A stretch of DNA of 64,000 nucleotides, from positions 2,864,001 to 2,928,000 of the forward strand of contig NZ_CP095075.1 of the NCBI RefSeq assembly GCF_022921115.1. The letters are read 5' to 3'. Shown piece after piece: positions 53,783 to 63,813 of this stretch; the stretch's first letter is position 1, and each line of letters opens with the position of its first letter. The notes below the pieces were generated by a model that ran no database searches, was not told the origin of the DNA, and saw nothing but the letters and a program-made list of their open reading frames with translations. Made by a program: the position numbers and the translations under genes. The stretch is from Halobacillus amylolyticus. Its GTDB lineage: Bacteria; Bacillota; Bacilli; Bacillales; Halobacillaceae.

Positions 53783-55696
53783 ATGTTTAAAAAAGAAAAA
53801 TATTTAAATAAAAATACAATGTTAAAAGTATTAGTCTACGCCCTTGTTATCGGGATGTTTTGGCTCAAAATGACCTACATTCAGTTTAACATCTTTGATC
53901 TAGGTGTTGAAAACACGAATGAAGGTTTTATTTTAGCTTTTAACCCGCTGAGCAGTATCTTACTCATCTTTGGTCTAGGTATTTTAGTAGCCGGTCGTAA
54001 AGGTATGCTCGTTTCCTATATTCTTGGGTCATTGCTTTTGTACGTAAATATTCTTTTTTACCGCGAATATAGTGATTTCATTACGATTCCCATGCTTGAA
54101 CAAGTTGTCAACTTAGCTGGAATGGGAAGCAGTATTACCAGCATCCTTGCAGCGACAGATGCCTTTCTGTTTATTGATGTCCTTGTGGCTGCCTTTCTAT
54201 TATTCTATTTAAAAGCAGAGCGTCTGCGTTTATTTTTGCCAAAACGGAGAGAAGGATTGGTATTAGCTATTGTTGCGATTCCGCTTTTCCTAGTAAACTT
54301 GGCATGGGCTGAGACAGAGCGTACGGATCTTCTTCAACGTACTTTTGACCGTAATATGCTTGTGAAATATATTGGTTTAATTAACTACCATGTATATGAT
54401 GCTGTTTTGCAAGGGAAGACGGAAATGAAGAAGACTTTGGCTGACAGTAACGAACTTGTTCCTGTTATTAACTATTTAAATGAAAAGAATACACCTTTAA
54501 ATGCCGAATATGCAGGCGTAGCAAAAGGTAAAAATGTGATTGCGATCTCACTAGAAAGTACTCAAACATTTGTTGTTGATAATAAGTTACATGGTGAAGA
54601 GATTACACCATACTTTAATGATTTGAAGGAAGAAGGGCTCTACTTTGATAACTTCTACCATCAAGTTAAGCAGGGACGGACATCAGATTCAGAATTTCTT
54701 CTAGCTAACTCCATGTACCCTACGAACCGTGGTGCTGTCTTCTTTACCCATTCAAGTAATGAGTATGAGGCAATGCCGGAAGTGTTAGGTGAGAATGGTT
54801 ACTCAACGAGTGTTATGCACGCTAATGATAAGACTTTCTGGAACAGAAACGTGATGTATGATTCACTAGGGATTGATAAGTTTTATTCAAAGGAAGATTA
54901 TAATGTGACCGAAGAGAATTCCTATGGGTGGGGATTGTTAGACGAACATTTCTTTGCTCAATCGTTGGATAAAATGAAAAAAATAGAGCAGCCATTCTAC
55001 ACCAGGATGATCACATTAACGAACCATCACCCATTTACATTGCCGGAAGATAAGAAATATATCGAAGAAGGAAACACATCAAGTGGTACGTTAAATCGTT
55101 ATTTCCAAACCATTCGCTATCAAGATGAAGTGTTGAAGCAGTTTGTAGAAAACTTTAAGAAATCTGAACTCTATGATGATACGATTCTAATGATCTACGG
55201 AGACCATTTCGGGATCTCAGAAAATCACCAAAAAGCTATGGGTGAGTATTTAGGTAAAGACATTAATGAATTTGAACAATTTCAACTTCAGCGTGTACCA
55301 CTATTGTTTTACGGCAAGGGAATAGAACCACAGGTGAACCATACAGTGGGCGGTCAGGTTGATCTTCGTCCTACACTAATGAACATGCTCGGAATTGAAG
55401 ATAACAACCCAATTCAATTTGGTCATGATTTATTAAATGAAGATCGTCGCCAGTTGATGGTTACTCGCGACGGGGACTTTGCAAGTGAAAAATATGTCGG
55501 AATTCAAGGTTCTTGTTATGACAGGCAGACAGGTGAAGAAATCGAAGCAGAGCTTTGTGACCCTGGGTTTAAACAAGCCAAAGAAGAACTAACGATGTCT
55601 GATTCAGTGATATACGGAGATCTCCTCCGTTATCTTGATGAAACAAGAGTCGTAGAGCCAATGGATGAACAGAATAAACAAAAGCAGGAAGAATAG
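53783..55696 (+). CDS. ltaS: Lipoteichoic acid synthase (LtaS-type sulfatase fold)
   Basis: Polymerises glycerol phosphate from phosphatidylglycerol onto the lipoteichoic acid anchor outside the membrane. 637 residues from ATG 53783 (GGAGG upstream): five N-terminal helices to about residue 172, a linker, then the extracellular sulfatase-fold domain. The catalytic Thr is at residue 300 (KQGRTSDSEF), with metal ligands in ISLEST (Glu258), YGDHFGIS and NHHPF. A LANSMYP segment follows the catalytic loop. Cleavage between the membrane and soluble parts is usual for the family. Single gene with its own terminator. Confidence 0.95.
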   Translation: MFKKEKYLNKNTMLKVLVYALVIGMFWLKMTYIQFNIFDLGVENTNEGFILAFNPLSSILLIFGLGILVAGRKGMLVSYILGSLLLYVNILFYREYSDFITIPMLEQVVNLAGMGSSITSILAATDAFLFIDVLVAAFLLFYLKAERLRLFLPKRREGLVLAIVAIPLFLVNLAWAETERTDLLQRTFDRNMLVKYIGLINYHVYDAVLQGKTEMKKTLADSNELVPVINYLNEKNTPLNAEYAGVAKGKNVIAISLESTQTFVVDNKLHGEEITPYFNDLKEEGLYFDNFYHQVKQGRTSDSEFLLANSMYPTNRGAVFFTHSSNEYEAMPEVLGENGYSTSVMHANDKTFWNRNVMYDSLGIDKFYSKEDYNVTEENSYGWGLLDEHFFAQSLDKMKKIEQPFYTRMITLTNHHPFTLPEDKKYIEEGNTSSGTLNRYFQTIRYQDEVLKQFVENFKKSELYDDTILMIYGDHFGISENHQKAMGEYLGKDINEFEQFQLQRVPLLFYGKGIEPQVNHTVGGQVDLRPTLMNMLGIEDNNPIQFGHDLLNEDRRQLMVTRDGDFASEKYVGIQGSCYDRQTGEEIEAELCDPGFKQAKEELTMSDSVIYGDLLRYLDETRVVEPMDEQNKQKQEE

Positions 55697-55702
55697 TCGA
55701 GA

Positions 55703-55734
55703 AACCCTCATCACATAGGTGGTGAGGGTTTTTT
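55703..55734 (+). terminator. Terminator of ltaS
   Basis: ACCCTCATCAC / GTGGTGAGGGT (one G-T pair) with a 4-nt loop then TTTTTT. Confidence 0.9.
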
Positions 55735-55896
55735 AGATAAAGTACAGTAGTGCTATAAAGAAAGTTGTCAGCGCGTAACAAAATGGAATGACCCCATTTT
55801 GTGGATCCCCTTTTCAATGCAAAAATACACTCTGCTGTATCAATTCTTTATAATGTACTAAAATAGAGGGAGCAAACGAGAGGACGTGAACAAACG

Positions 55897-56634
55897 ATGG
55901 CAGAAGACATTAAACTTATTGCGTTAGATATGGATGGCACATTGCTAAACCCTGAACATAGGGTATCAAAGAGAAATCGTGAAGCTATTCAACAGGCAAA
56001 GGATCAGGGGGTGCACGTTGTATTAAGTACGGGGCGCTCCTTAGCTACCTGTAAAGATATTGCAAAGTCACTTGGTCGTTCATCTTATATTGTGACGATT
56101 AATGGTGGTGAAATTTATGATGAAGACTTTAAGCTTGTTGAACAAAATCTTCTTGCCCCTAAGCATGTTGAACGATTATGGGAGATCACAAATGGACATG
56201 GTATCCACTTTTGGACATCAACTGTACAAGGTCAATTTAGCAGCCAGGAGCCTTTTGAAAAGGAAATCGTTGATTATGATTGGTTGAAGTTTGGCTATGA
56301 CGTTGAGGATGATGAGGTGCGTCAAGTTATATTGGATGAACTAAATAACAATGACGCCTTTGAGATCACCAATTCTAGTCCCACAAATATTGAAATTAAT
56401 CCTGTTGGTGTAAATAAAGCAGCTGCGCTGTTAAAGGTATGTGGTAAGTTAGGCTTGAAGATGAGCCAAGTAATGGCAGTTGGGGATAGCATGAATGATC
56501 TTGCCATGATTCGTGAAGCTGGATTTGGAGTAGCGATGGGGAATGCTCAAGAAATCCTTAAAGAAGAGGCGAACTGGGTGACACAAACAAATGAAAATGA
56601 CGGTGTTGCTCACGCGATAGACCGAGTTTTGTAG
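55897..56634 (+). CDS. Cof-type HAD family hydrolase
   Basis: Phosphatase of the HAD superfamily IIB, 245 residues. Motif I ALDMDGTLLNP (8-18), motif II VLSTGRS, the Cof cap domain (about 85-180), motif III Lys in GVNKAAAL and motif IV VGDSMNDLAMI. Likely acts on sugar phosphates, nucleotides or PLP; specificity unknown. The protein is somewhat shorter than the usual 270 residues, mainly in the cap. Confidence 0.92.
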   Translation: MAEDIKLIALDMDGTLLNPEHRVSKRNREAIQQAKDQGVHVVLSTGRSLATCKDIAKSLGRSSYIVTINGGEIYDEDFKLVEQNLLAPKHVERLWEITNGHGIHFWTSTVQGQFSSQEPFEKEIVDYDWLKFGYDVEDDEVRQVILDELNNNDAFEITNSSPTNIEINPVGVNKAAALLKVCGKLGLKMSQVMAVGDSMNDLAMIREAGFGVAMGNAQEILKEEANWVTQTNENDGVAHAIDRVL

Positions 56635-57016
56635 TGCTAGGAAGAGGGATTGTAGGCATATTTACGCTTTCCCATCATAAACTAAACTAACCCTATCCCA
56701 AAGTCTCCTCCCTGTTATAAGAAATGTAAAGATATCTATGTAGTCCAGCTAGAAAAAGAAAAGCATCCTTGCTCCCTTTAGTACAATAAGAAGCATCGTT
56801 ACTCACTATGAATAACGATGCCTATTTTTTATTTTCTTAATGGAGCACGCAGGTTTCCCCTTCTACTCAAACTCTTTTTAGATGAAAAATCAATGATTGA
56901 AAAATTAGATTCCCTATACAGCAGGAAAAGCAAAGTTTTAGAAGAATAGTAAAGATAGAGAATATTTTTTTGTAAATTTAATTCCGAATATTCTGTTGAT
57001 TTGAGGGGGATATCTC
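56635..57016. other. Intergenic stretch before the acyl-CoA gene cluster
   Basis: No gene seen. It contains one terminator (listed) and an AT-rich region just before the acyl-CoA dehydrogenase start, where a promoter should lie; TATTCCG elements are present but no clear operator. Confidence 0.5.
56793..56830 (+). terminator. Terminator of the Cof-type phosphatase gene
   Basis: GCATCGTTA / TAACGATGC, perfect 9-bp stem with an 11-nt loop, then CTATTTTTTA. Confidence 0.75.
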
Positions 57017-58165
57017 ATGGAAAAACCTTACTTAAAGGAAGAGCATAAGATATTACGTGAATCCTTACGCAAGTTTTTAGCAAAAGAGGCCTACCCCTAT
57101 TTTGATGAATGGGAAAAACAAGGAAGTATTCCGCGTTCATTTTGGAAGAAACTTGGACAGCTGGGTTACCTTTGCCCATGGCTCGAAGAAAAATATGGTG
57201 GGCTTGAGGCTGATTTCGGTTATTCAGTGGTCATTAATGAAGAACTTGAAAAAGTCGGAACAGGTTTGATTGGTATTGGCCTCCATAACGATATTGTAGT
57301 CCCTTATTTAGCGGAGTATGGCACAGAGGAACAAAAACAAAGATGGCTGCCGAAGTGTGCGTCAGGTGAAATTATAACAGCGATTGCCATGACTGAACCA
57401 GGCACGGGGTCTGACTTGGCAAATATACGTACCACCGCGAAGCTGCAAGAGGACTACTATGTTGTAAACGGTGAAAAAACGTTTATTACAAATGGAATTC
57501 ACGCGGATCTTACAATCTTGGTTTGTAAAACAGATAAGAAAGCAAGCACACCGCATAAGGGAATCAGTTTGCTGGTTGTTGAGAATGATACGGAGGGATT
57601 TTCGCGTGGTAAGAAGTTAAATAAGGTTGGCTTACACAGCCAGGACACCGCTGAACTTATTTTTGACGAGGCAAAGGTACCAAAAGAGAATTTGCTCGGT
57701 GACCACAACAAGGGGTTTTATTACCTTATGGAAAAGTTGCAGCAAGAGCGTCTAATTGTTGCCATTGGAGGAATTGCCGCAAGTGAACGGATGCTTGAGC
57801 TAACGGTTGACTATGTCAAACAGCGTCAAGCATTTGGGAGATCTATAGCTTCTTTTCAAAATACCCAGTTTACATTAGCCGAGCTGCAAACAGAGGTAGA
57901 AATTGGACAAACCTTTCTAGATCGTACCATCGAAGCACATATGAATGGAGAGGATGTCGTAAAAGAAGTATCGATGGCGAAGTGGTGGATTACGGATCTT
58001 GTTAAAAAGGTTGCAGCTGCGTGTATGCAATTGCATGGGGGTTACGGTTATATGGAAGAGTATGAGATTGCGAGAAGGTTTAGGGACGCTCCCGTTACGG
58101 CTATCTATGCCGGCTCAAATGAAATAATGAAATCAATTATCGCGAAAAAGATGGGTCTTTTATAA
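57017..58165 (+). CDS. Acyl-CoA dehydrogenase
   Basis: FAD enzyme that makes trans-2-enoyl-CoA from acyl-CoA. 382 residues, full length. ITAIAMTEPGTGSDLANI (FAD/substrate loop) at about 120-137, ITNGIHADL, RQAFGRSIASFQ, and the end YEIARRFRDAPVTAIYAGSNEI, where a family catalytic Glu is followed by Tyr-Ala-Gly. First gene of a cluster with a thiolase, an SDR and an acyl-CoA ligase, so fatty acid or branched-acid breakdown. GAGGGGG before ATG. Confidence 0.95.
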   Translation: MEKPYLKEEHKILRESLRKFLAKEAYPYFDEWEKQGSIPRSFWKKLGQLGYLCPWLEEKYGGLEADFGYSVVINEELEKVGTGLIGIGLHNDIVVPYLAEYGTEEQKQRWLPKCASGEIITAIAMTEPGTGSDLANIRTTAKLQEDYYVVNGEKTFITNGIHADLTILVCKTDKKASTPHKGISLLVVENDTEGFSRGKKLNKVGLHSQDTAELIFDEAKVPKENLLGDHNKGFYYLMEKLQQERLIVAIGGIAASERMLELTVDYVKQRQAFGRSIASFQNTQFTLAELQTEVEIGQTFLDRTIEAHMNGEDVVKEVSMAKWWITDLVKKVAAACMQLHGGYGYMEEYEIARRFRDAPVTAIYAGSNEIMKSIIAKKMGLL

Positions 58166-58189
58166 ATCGAATATATGGAGGAACGTATC

Positions 58190-59344
58190 ATGAATGAAGT
58201 TGTGATCGTAGAAGCAGTTAGGACACCAGTCGGCAGGAGGAATGGGTTTCTTAGTGATATAAGGCCTGACGAGTTATTTGCAAAAGTATTGAAAGAATTG
58301 GTCTGTCGAGTCAATCTTGATCCGGCAGAAGTGGAGGATGTTATTGCCGGCTGTGTATCACAAGTCGGTGAGCAAGCAGGTGATGTAGCAAGAGTTGCTT
58401 CACTTATTTCCGGGTTTCCAAAAGAGGTTCCTGGTGTCACTATTGATCGCCAGTGTGGATCAAGCCAGCAAGCTGTTCACTTTGCATCACAAGCAATTGC
58501 AAGTGGAGATATGGATGTCGTCATTGCAGGTGGAGTAGAATCGATGTCTCGTGTTCCAATGTTTTCAAATATGAAAGGATCTGAGTATAGTAAGAAGCTT
58601 ACGAGCCAATATGAAATCATTAACCAGGGTTTATCTGCAGAACGGATTGCTGAGCACTGGAAATTAAGCAAGCAGGAACTGGATGAGTTTGCAGTGAAAA
58701 GCCATGAAAAGGCATTAACAGCAATTGAAGAAGCGCGTTTTGAAAGAGAAATCGTGCCATTAGAAGTAAAAGATAAGAATGGGCTACCGATTACGATGAA
58801 GGATGATGAGGGACCCCGTGCTGGGACATCATCTGAAAGTCTTGGGCATTTAAAGCCGGCATTTCAAGGAGATGGAGTGATTACAGCCGGAAATGCCAGT
58901 CAAATTAGTGATGGAGCTTCTGCTGTTTTGCTTATGTCGCGTCAAAAAGCTGAATCTCTTGGTTTAAAGCCTCGTTTTCGAGTTGTGGCACGTTCTGTTG
59001 TTGGGTCGGATCCGACCTTTATGCTTACAGGTCCAGTACCGGCTACTCAGAAAGTTTTACAAAAGGCCGGACTGAGACTTGAAGAAATAGATTTATTTGA
59101 AGTGAATGAAGCTTTTGCCCCTGTACCACTATTTTGGTTGAAAGAGACAGGAGCTGATCCTGATAAACTAAACGTAAACGGTGGTGCTATTGCACTAGGG
59201 CATCCGCTTGGGGCGACGGGCACTAAGCTGATGACAACGCTCATGCATGAATTGGAAAGGACCGGAGGACGGTATGGGCTCCAAGCTGTTTGTGAAGGTA
59301 TGGGGATGGCCAATGCGACAATCATTGAACGATTGGAGGGATGA
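58190..59344 (+). CDS. Acetyl-CoA acyltransferase (thiolase)
   Basis: Beta-ketothiolase, 384 residues. Active-site Cys in DRQCGSSQQAVHFAS near residue 88, then GGVESMSRVPM, the His in EVNEAFAPVP and the second Cys position in GLQAVCEGMGMAN with GGAIALGHPLGATG before it. The start is ATG 58190, nine bases after GGAGG; an ATG at 58175 overlaps that site. It probably releases acetyl-CoA in the last step of beta-oxidation. Confidence 0.94.
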   Translation: MNEVVIVEAVRTPVGRRNGFLSDIRPDELFAKVLKELVCRVNLDPAEVEDVIAGCVSQVGEQAGDVARVASLISGFPKEVPGVTIDRQCGSSQQAVHFASQAIASGDMDVVIAGGVESMSRVPMFSNMKGSEYSKKLTSQYEIINQGLSAERIAEHWKLSKQELDEFAVKSHEKALTAIEEARFEREIVPLEVKDKNGLPITMKDDEGPRAGTSSESLGHLKPAFQGDGVITAGNASQISDGASAVLLMSRQKAESLGLKPRFRVVARSVVGSDPTFMLTGPVPATQKVLQKAGLRLEEIDLFEVNEAFAPVPLFWLKETGADPDKLNVNGGAIALGHPLGATGTKLMTTLMHELERTGGRYGLQAVCEGMGMANATIIERLEG

Positions 59345-60114
59345 GAGTGGACGTGAGGAATGTAGTTGCCGTTGTAACAGGTGGAGCGTCTGGACTTGGC
59401 GAAGCAACTGTAAGAACCATCGTAGGTAAAGGTGGGCGAGCAATTATAGCTGACCGTGATTTAGAAAAGGGGAGAAGCTTAGCTGAGGAGTTAGGTAGCC
59501 AGGCTCTTTTTCATAAAGTTGATGTTACTTCTGAACAACAAGTTTCAAACATGCTAACTGAGGCCATAAGTCATTTTGGAAAAGTGACGGCACTTGTTAA
59601 CTGTGCGGGTGTTGCGATTGGTGAGAAAGTATTAAATAAAGAAGGCGTACATGGCCTTGCGTCTTTTCAGAATGTGATAGAGGTCAACCTTATAGGCACT
59701 TTTAATATGATCCGCCTCGTCTCCGAGCGAATGAAGGAGAATGGGTCTAATGATGATGGTGAACGAGGTGTTATTATCAACACAGCGTCAATTGCAGCCT
59801 TTGAGGGACAAGTTGGACAAGCCGCCTACAGCGCTTCAAAGGGTGGGGTGGTTGGGTTAACTCTCCCTATTTCAAGGGAACTTGCACGTCATGGGATTCG
59901 AGTGATGACAATTGCGCCAGGATTATTTGACACACCTATGTTCGAAACGCTCCCTGATTCAGCTAAGAAATTATTAGGTGAAACCACACCTTTTCCCATG
60001 AGATTAGGACACCCGGGTGAATACGGAAAGCTTGTCCATAGCATCATTGATAATCCCATGTTAAATGGGGAGGTGATTCGCCTCGACGGAGCCATACGTA
60101 TGCAGCCAAATTAA
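59341..60114 (+). CDS. SDR oxidoreductase, 3-hydroxyacyl-CoA dehydrogenase type II-like
   Basis: 257 residues with [11 protein letters not shown] (12-22), NAD-preferring Asp in [20 protein letters not shown], catalytic Ser in [10 protein letters not shown], and [30 protein letters not shown] and [13 protein letters not shown] at the end match the HSD17B10-type 3-hydroxyacyl-CoA dehydrogenases. The ATG overlaps the thiolase stop (ATGA), behind GGAGGG, so the genes are coupled; role in beta-oxidation inferred from that. Confidence 0.92.
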   Translation: MRVDVRNVVAVVTGGASGLGEATVRTIVGKGGRAIIADRDLEKGRSLAEELGSQALFHKVDVTSEQQVSNMLTEAISHFGKVTALVNCAGVAIGEKVLNKEGVHGLASFQNVIEVNLIGTFNMIRLVSERMKENGSNDDGERGVIINTASIAAFEGQVGQAAYSASKGGVVGLTLPISRELARHGIRVMTIAPGLFDTPMFETLPDSAKKLLGETTPFPMRLGHPGEYGKLVHSIIDNPMLNGEVIRLDGAIRMQPN

Positions 60115-60120
60115 TCGTAT

Positions 60121-60159
60121 CCACCTCAGGTCATCCATTTTTTGGATGACCTGAGGTGG
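60121..60159. repeat. Dispersed palindrome, copy 3
   Basis: Arms CCACCTCAGGTCATCCA and TGGATGACCTGAGGTGG with loop TTTTT; one more base pairs on each side. It lies seven bases after the SDR stop and 81 bases before the acyl-CoA ligase start, inside the presumed operon. Confidence 0.9.
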
Positions 60160-60239
60160 AAAAAGTAGGTAATTTAGCGGATCTGTGAAAGGGAGTCATT
60201 AGTTTTAGTTTTCAAACGATATTAAAGGGGTGGAGAAGG

Positions 60240-61796
60240 ATGGGGCCAACACTTAAAAGTATGTTTGAACAAACTGTAGCAAAATTTCCGAATAAAGAGG
60301 GGATAGTGGATGTAAGGTTAGGAACAAGGTGGACGTATCAGGAATGGGATGAGGAGGTGAACAGGCTGGCCAATGCGCTGACAGATTCCGGTGTGCACAA
60401 AGGAGATAAGGTTTCTACCGTACTTTTTAATACGGCAGAATTTGCGACAACGTTATTTGCCTGTATGAAAATCGGCGCCGTTTTTAATCCAATCAACTTT
60501 CGCCTTACCTCAAATGAAATTAGTTTTATCATTAAAGATGCTGATCCGAAAATAGTTTTGTTTGAAAAGGCAACCGCACCACAGCTAAAAGCGATCGCAA
60601 ACGAAAGAACACATATTGGCTTTTGGACCATTGATGAACAGCGGGACGTTGCGTTAGCCCGAAACTATTATGATGTCATCGAGGGGGTAGATCGAACTCG
60701 CCCAGATTATGTAGTAGAAGAAGAAGATTACTATGCTATTATGTACACCTCTGGTACTACGGGTGCTCCTAAGGGTGTTCTTCACACCCATAGAGACATG
60801 GTCGATCAAGCCTTAATCCTTACCGCGACATTAAGACTTACAAATCAAGATCGCGGGTTAACAGTTGCTCCAATGTTTCATTGTGCTGAACTCCATTGTA
60901 CATTTCTCCCAAGAGTCATGATGGGGGCCTCAACCGTTATCCTACACCACTTTGATGCCAAAGAAATGATTCAAACCATCCGTGAAGAACAGATTTCCAC
61001 CCTGTTTGCGGCCCCTACGATGTGGAATATGATCTTGCAAGAGAAATTTAGCAAACGTGATTTCGAAACATTTAGGCAAGGTCTTTATGGAGGCGCCCCA
61101 ATGGCTCCAGCATTAACCACACGTTTACATGAAACCCTAGGTGTCCAGCTTATCCAAGCGTATGGTATGACTGAAATGGGCCCTGCGATCACTGTACTCC
61201 TTGAGGACGAACAATTAATGAAAGCTGGATCTGCTGGACGAGCATTGATAAACCATGAGGTACGGGTTGTCCGCACACTGGAGGACGGACCTGCTGAACC
61301 TGATGACATTTGCAAACCAGACGAACTCGGGGAAATTATCGTCCGAGGTCCAAGTATGATGCCAGGATATTACAATCGGCGTGAGGATTCTGAGGAAGTA
61401 CTGTACAAAGGATGGTACCACTCAGGCGATATTGGGTCTTTCGATGAAGACGGCTACCTTTGGGTGAGCGATCGTGTAAAAGATATGATCATTTCCGGGG
61501 GTGAAAACATCTATTCACGCGAAGTAGAAGATGCCCTGTTTGAACATCCTTCAATACTTGATGCTGCAGTTGTCGGTGAACCTGACGAAATGTGGGGCGA
61601 GAGAGTGGTGGCATATGTTGTGAAAAAAGGTGATTTGGAACAGGATGAACTCGAAGAATTTTGCATATCAGGCAATCGTCTAGCACGGTATAAACGCCCG
61701 CGCCGTTATGTGTTTGTAGATGAATTGCCCCGAAATGCAAGCGGAAAACTGCAGAAGTTTAAGCTAAGGGAACAAGCGGAAAGCGTCACAGAATAG
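60240..61796 (+). CDS. Long-chain/medium-chain acyl-CoA ligase (AMP-forming)
   Basis: Activates fatty acids with ATP and CoA. 518 residues of the ANL family: P-loop-like YTSGTTGAPKGVLHTH (about 170-185), QAYGMTEMGP, the adenylate-binding YHSGDIGSFDEDGYLWVSDR in part, hinge GGENIYSREVED, and catalytic Lys in RNASGKLQKF near the C-terminus. GGTGGAGAAGG before ATG. Last gene of the cluster; the palindrome copy 3 separates it from the three genes before, so it may be differently expressed. Confidence 0.93.
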   Translation: MGPTLKSMFEQTVAKFPNKEGIVDVRLGTRWTYQEWDEEVNRLANALTDSGVHKGDKVSTVLFNTAEFATTLFACMKIGAVFNPINFRLTSNEISFIIKDADPKIVLFEKATAPQLKAIANERTHIGFWTIDEQRDVALARNYYDVIEGVDRTRPDYVVEEEDYYAIMYTSGTTGAPKGVLHTHRDMVDQALILTATLRLTNQDRGLTVAPMFHCAELHCTFLPRVMMGASTVILHHFDAKEMIQTIREEQISTLFAAPTMWNMILQEKFSKRDFETFRQGLYGGAPMAPALTTRLHETLGVQLIQAYGMTEMGPAITVLLEDEQLMKAGSAGRALINHEVRVVRTLEDGPAEPDDICKPDELGEIIVRGPSMMPGYYNRREDSEEVLYKGWYHSGDIGSFDEDGYLWVSDRVKDMIISGGENIYSREVEDALFEHPSILDAAVVGEPDEMWGERVVAYVVKKGDLEQDELEEFCISGNRLARYKRPRRYVFVDELPRNASGKLQKFKLREQAESVTE

Positions 61797-61802
61797 AAAA
61801 AG

Positions 61803-61833
61803 TAGTGCCTCGAGGTCACATCTCGAGGCACTA
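61803..61833. terminator. Bidirectional terminator
   Basis: Perfect 12-bp stem TAGTGCCTCGAG / CTCGAGGCACTA with a 7-nt loop, between the convergent acyl-CoA ligase and ligD genes. Confidence 0.8.
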
Positions 61834-61908
61834 TTATTACCTATAGACGTGCCATAGTAGAAACCCCGCCTTCATCGTAAGTTTCCACCTTATAGTTCAG
61901 TACTTCGC

Positions 61909-63681
61909 TTACCCTCCCAATTGCTTCATTACATCAATTGGTTGTATGCTCCGCACTCGGTCATATTGTTGAAAAGGGCAGCCAAATTCCTGGACTCGCT
62001 TTACAACATTTTTAATAGTGAAGTTTTCGGGGTTTAAATGCTCGGTAACTTCATTCCAAAAGACAGGGGCAGCTACCGTTCCTTTCGAATTGGCCCGCGC
62101 CGAGTAAGGTGAAACAATAGTTTTGCCCTCAGCATGCTGAATATAATCAAGATAAAGCCGTTGCCCTCGCTTCTTCTTTAATCGTTCAATTGTAAACAGG
62201 TCTGGGCTTTCCTTTATAAGCAGGTCGACTAAACTCTTCGTAAACCCTCTTGTTTCATCATATGTCATGCTTCCTTCTTGAATTGGAATATGGATCTGCA
62301 TGCCTTTGTTGCCAGAGGTTTTAACAAAGCAATGCACCTCAAGCTTGTCAAGTAAATGTTTCAATAGTTGTGCAGCTGTAACAGCAAGATAAAACTCTTC
62401 ACGATCAGGCGGATCAAGGTCAAAGACAATCTCATCTGGATTATTTGCACCGGCCTTTTGGAAGGGTATATGAAATTCAAGTGCTCCTTGATTGCTTAGC
62501 CAAACCAGGCTTGAGAGACCATTACTTATCATGAAGGTTTCGTCTTCTTCCTCCCAGCTTTCTACATAGTCAGGTGCATGGTCAGAGCGGTGTTTTTGAA
62601 AAAAGGATTTATCCCCGACTCCATGAGGATAGCGGATTAATGTCAGCTTTTTCCCTTTTATAAACGGAATCATATAGGGTGCAACAGCCCTGATATACAT
62701 AAGGTAATCACGCTTGCTAAACTGCATGTCAGGCCATAAGATTTTATCCGGGTGAGTAATCTCTACGTTGCTAGGAAACAAAAGCAGATCCCAGTCCCGA
62801 TTAGCAACTGTACAATCACCAGGCTCTAAATCAAAGCGGAACCGATCAAATAGCGGCTCACGCATTTCACCATCTTTCGCCATTAGACAATGGATCGCTG
62901 CACAAACACTGGGAGCAAGGTTCCAGTTCGTCCCCTTTTCTTTGAAAAAGTTCTGTAGCGTCTTCGCTTGGTCTGGTTTTAATCCATGCTTAAAGATGCC
63001 TAATGGGACCCGTTTACCCTCATGCCAGATTTCCACCTTGTAATATTCGTTTTGGGGGTCAAATGAGGTTAAAAAACCTGATACTGTGCGCCATTGTTTA
63101 TGCTTTAGCCATTGTCTCGTACGTCCAATTTGGTATGGGCTCTTCTTTTGTTTCGCAACAATTCCTTCACCTAAATGGAGATGAAGAAGTTGGCGAATCA
63201 CGGCTGCATCATCAAAGGTCTCTACAAATTGAATTCTTAGGAAATCAATGGTGTCGATGATTTTTTTTAGCTGTTGTTTTCGTTTGGTGTACGCAGAAGA
63301 AGTTAAAATTCCACCATGTTCTAGAAGGTCGAAAGCCATGAATGTAGCTGGCCGCTGTTCGGCACGGTGTTGAATGGTTGTTTTGTTACTCATGCGGCCT
63401 CTTTTCTGTAAAAGAGGGAAGTTTGCTTGATAGGGGGTATTAAGAATAACGATCTCCCCATCAAGAACAAGTGGAAATTGATCTGGTGAAGCGGCTTCTT
63501 GTTCCGCTTCAATGAGCTCTGGAAATCGATCAGATAAATCCTGTCCGTTTCTACTTATAAGCTTGATCCCTTTTTCGGTCCATTTAAGAAAAGCCCGATA
63601 ACCGTCATATTTCACTTCATATATCCATTCGTCACCCTCCGGTAAATCCTCAGACAATGTTGGAAGCATTGGTTTATCCAT
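61909..63681 (-). CDS. ligD: ATP-dependent DNA ligase LigD (ligase plus polymerase domains)
   Basis: End-joining ligase that works with Ku. 590 residues from ATG 63681 (GAAGGTGAG before it). The N-terminal ligase domain has the adenylated Lys24 in YEVKYDGYRAF, LDGEIVIL and GEGIVAKQ; the OB domain follows to about residue 290; the C-terminal primase/polymerase domain has PDKILWPD, LTLIRYPHGVGDKSFFQKH, EIVFDLDPPD (metal Asp pair) and VKTSGNKGMQIHIPI. There is no nuclease domain, as in Bacillus YkoU. Divergent from ku over 132 bases. Confidence 0.95.
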   Translation of the reverse strand: MDKPMLPTLSEDLPEGDEWIYEVKYDGYRAFLKWTEKGIKLISRNGQDLSDRFPELIEAEQEAASPDQFPLVLDGEIVILNTPYQANFPLLQKRGRMSNKTTIQHRAEQRPATFMAFDLLEHGGILTSSAYTKRKQQLKKIIDTIDFLRIQFVETFDDAAVIRQLLHLHLGEGIVAKQKKSPYQIGRTRQWLKHKQWRTVSGFLTSFDPQNEYYKVEIWHEGKRVPLGIFKHGLKPDQAKTLQNFFKEKGTNWNLAPSVCAAIHCLMAKDGEMREPLFDRFRFDLEPGDCTVANRDWDLLLFPSNVEITHPDKILWPDMQFSKRDYLMYIRAVAPYMIPFIKGKKLTLIRYPHGVGDKSFFQKHRSDHAPDYVESWEEEDETFMISNGLSSLVWLSNQGALEFHIPFQKAGANNPDEIVFDLDPPDREEFYLAVTAAQLLKHLLDKLEVHCFVKTSGNKGMQIHIPIQEGSMTYDETRGFTKSLVDLLIKESPDLFTIERLKKKRGQRLYLDYIQHAEGKTIVSPYSARANSKGTVAAPVFWNEVTEHLNPENFTIKNVVKRVQEFGCPFQQYDRVRSIQPIDVMKQLGG

Positions 63682-63813
63682 ATCTCTCACCTTCTTTTCT
63701 ACCCATTATTTTAAGCAAGTGATTAGTTTTTAGTCATATTTTCAACACCGAAGTAAAAGCTAATAGCAAAAGAGCAAGCGTCTAGGCGCTAAGCTAGAAA
63801 AGAGGCGAACGAA

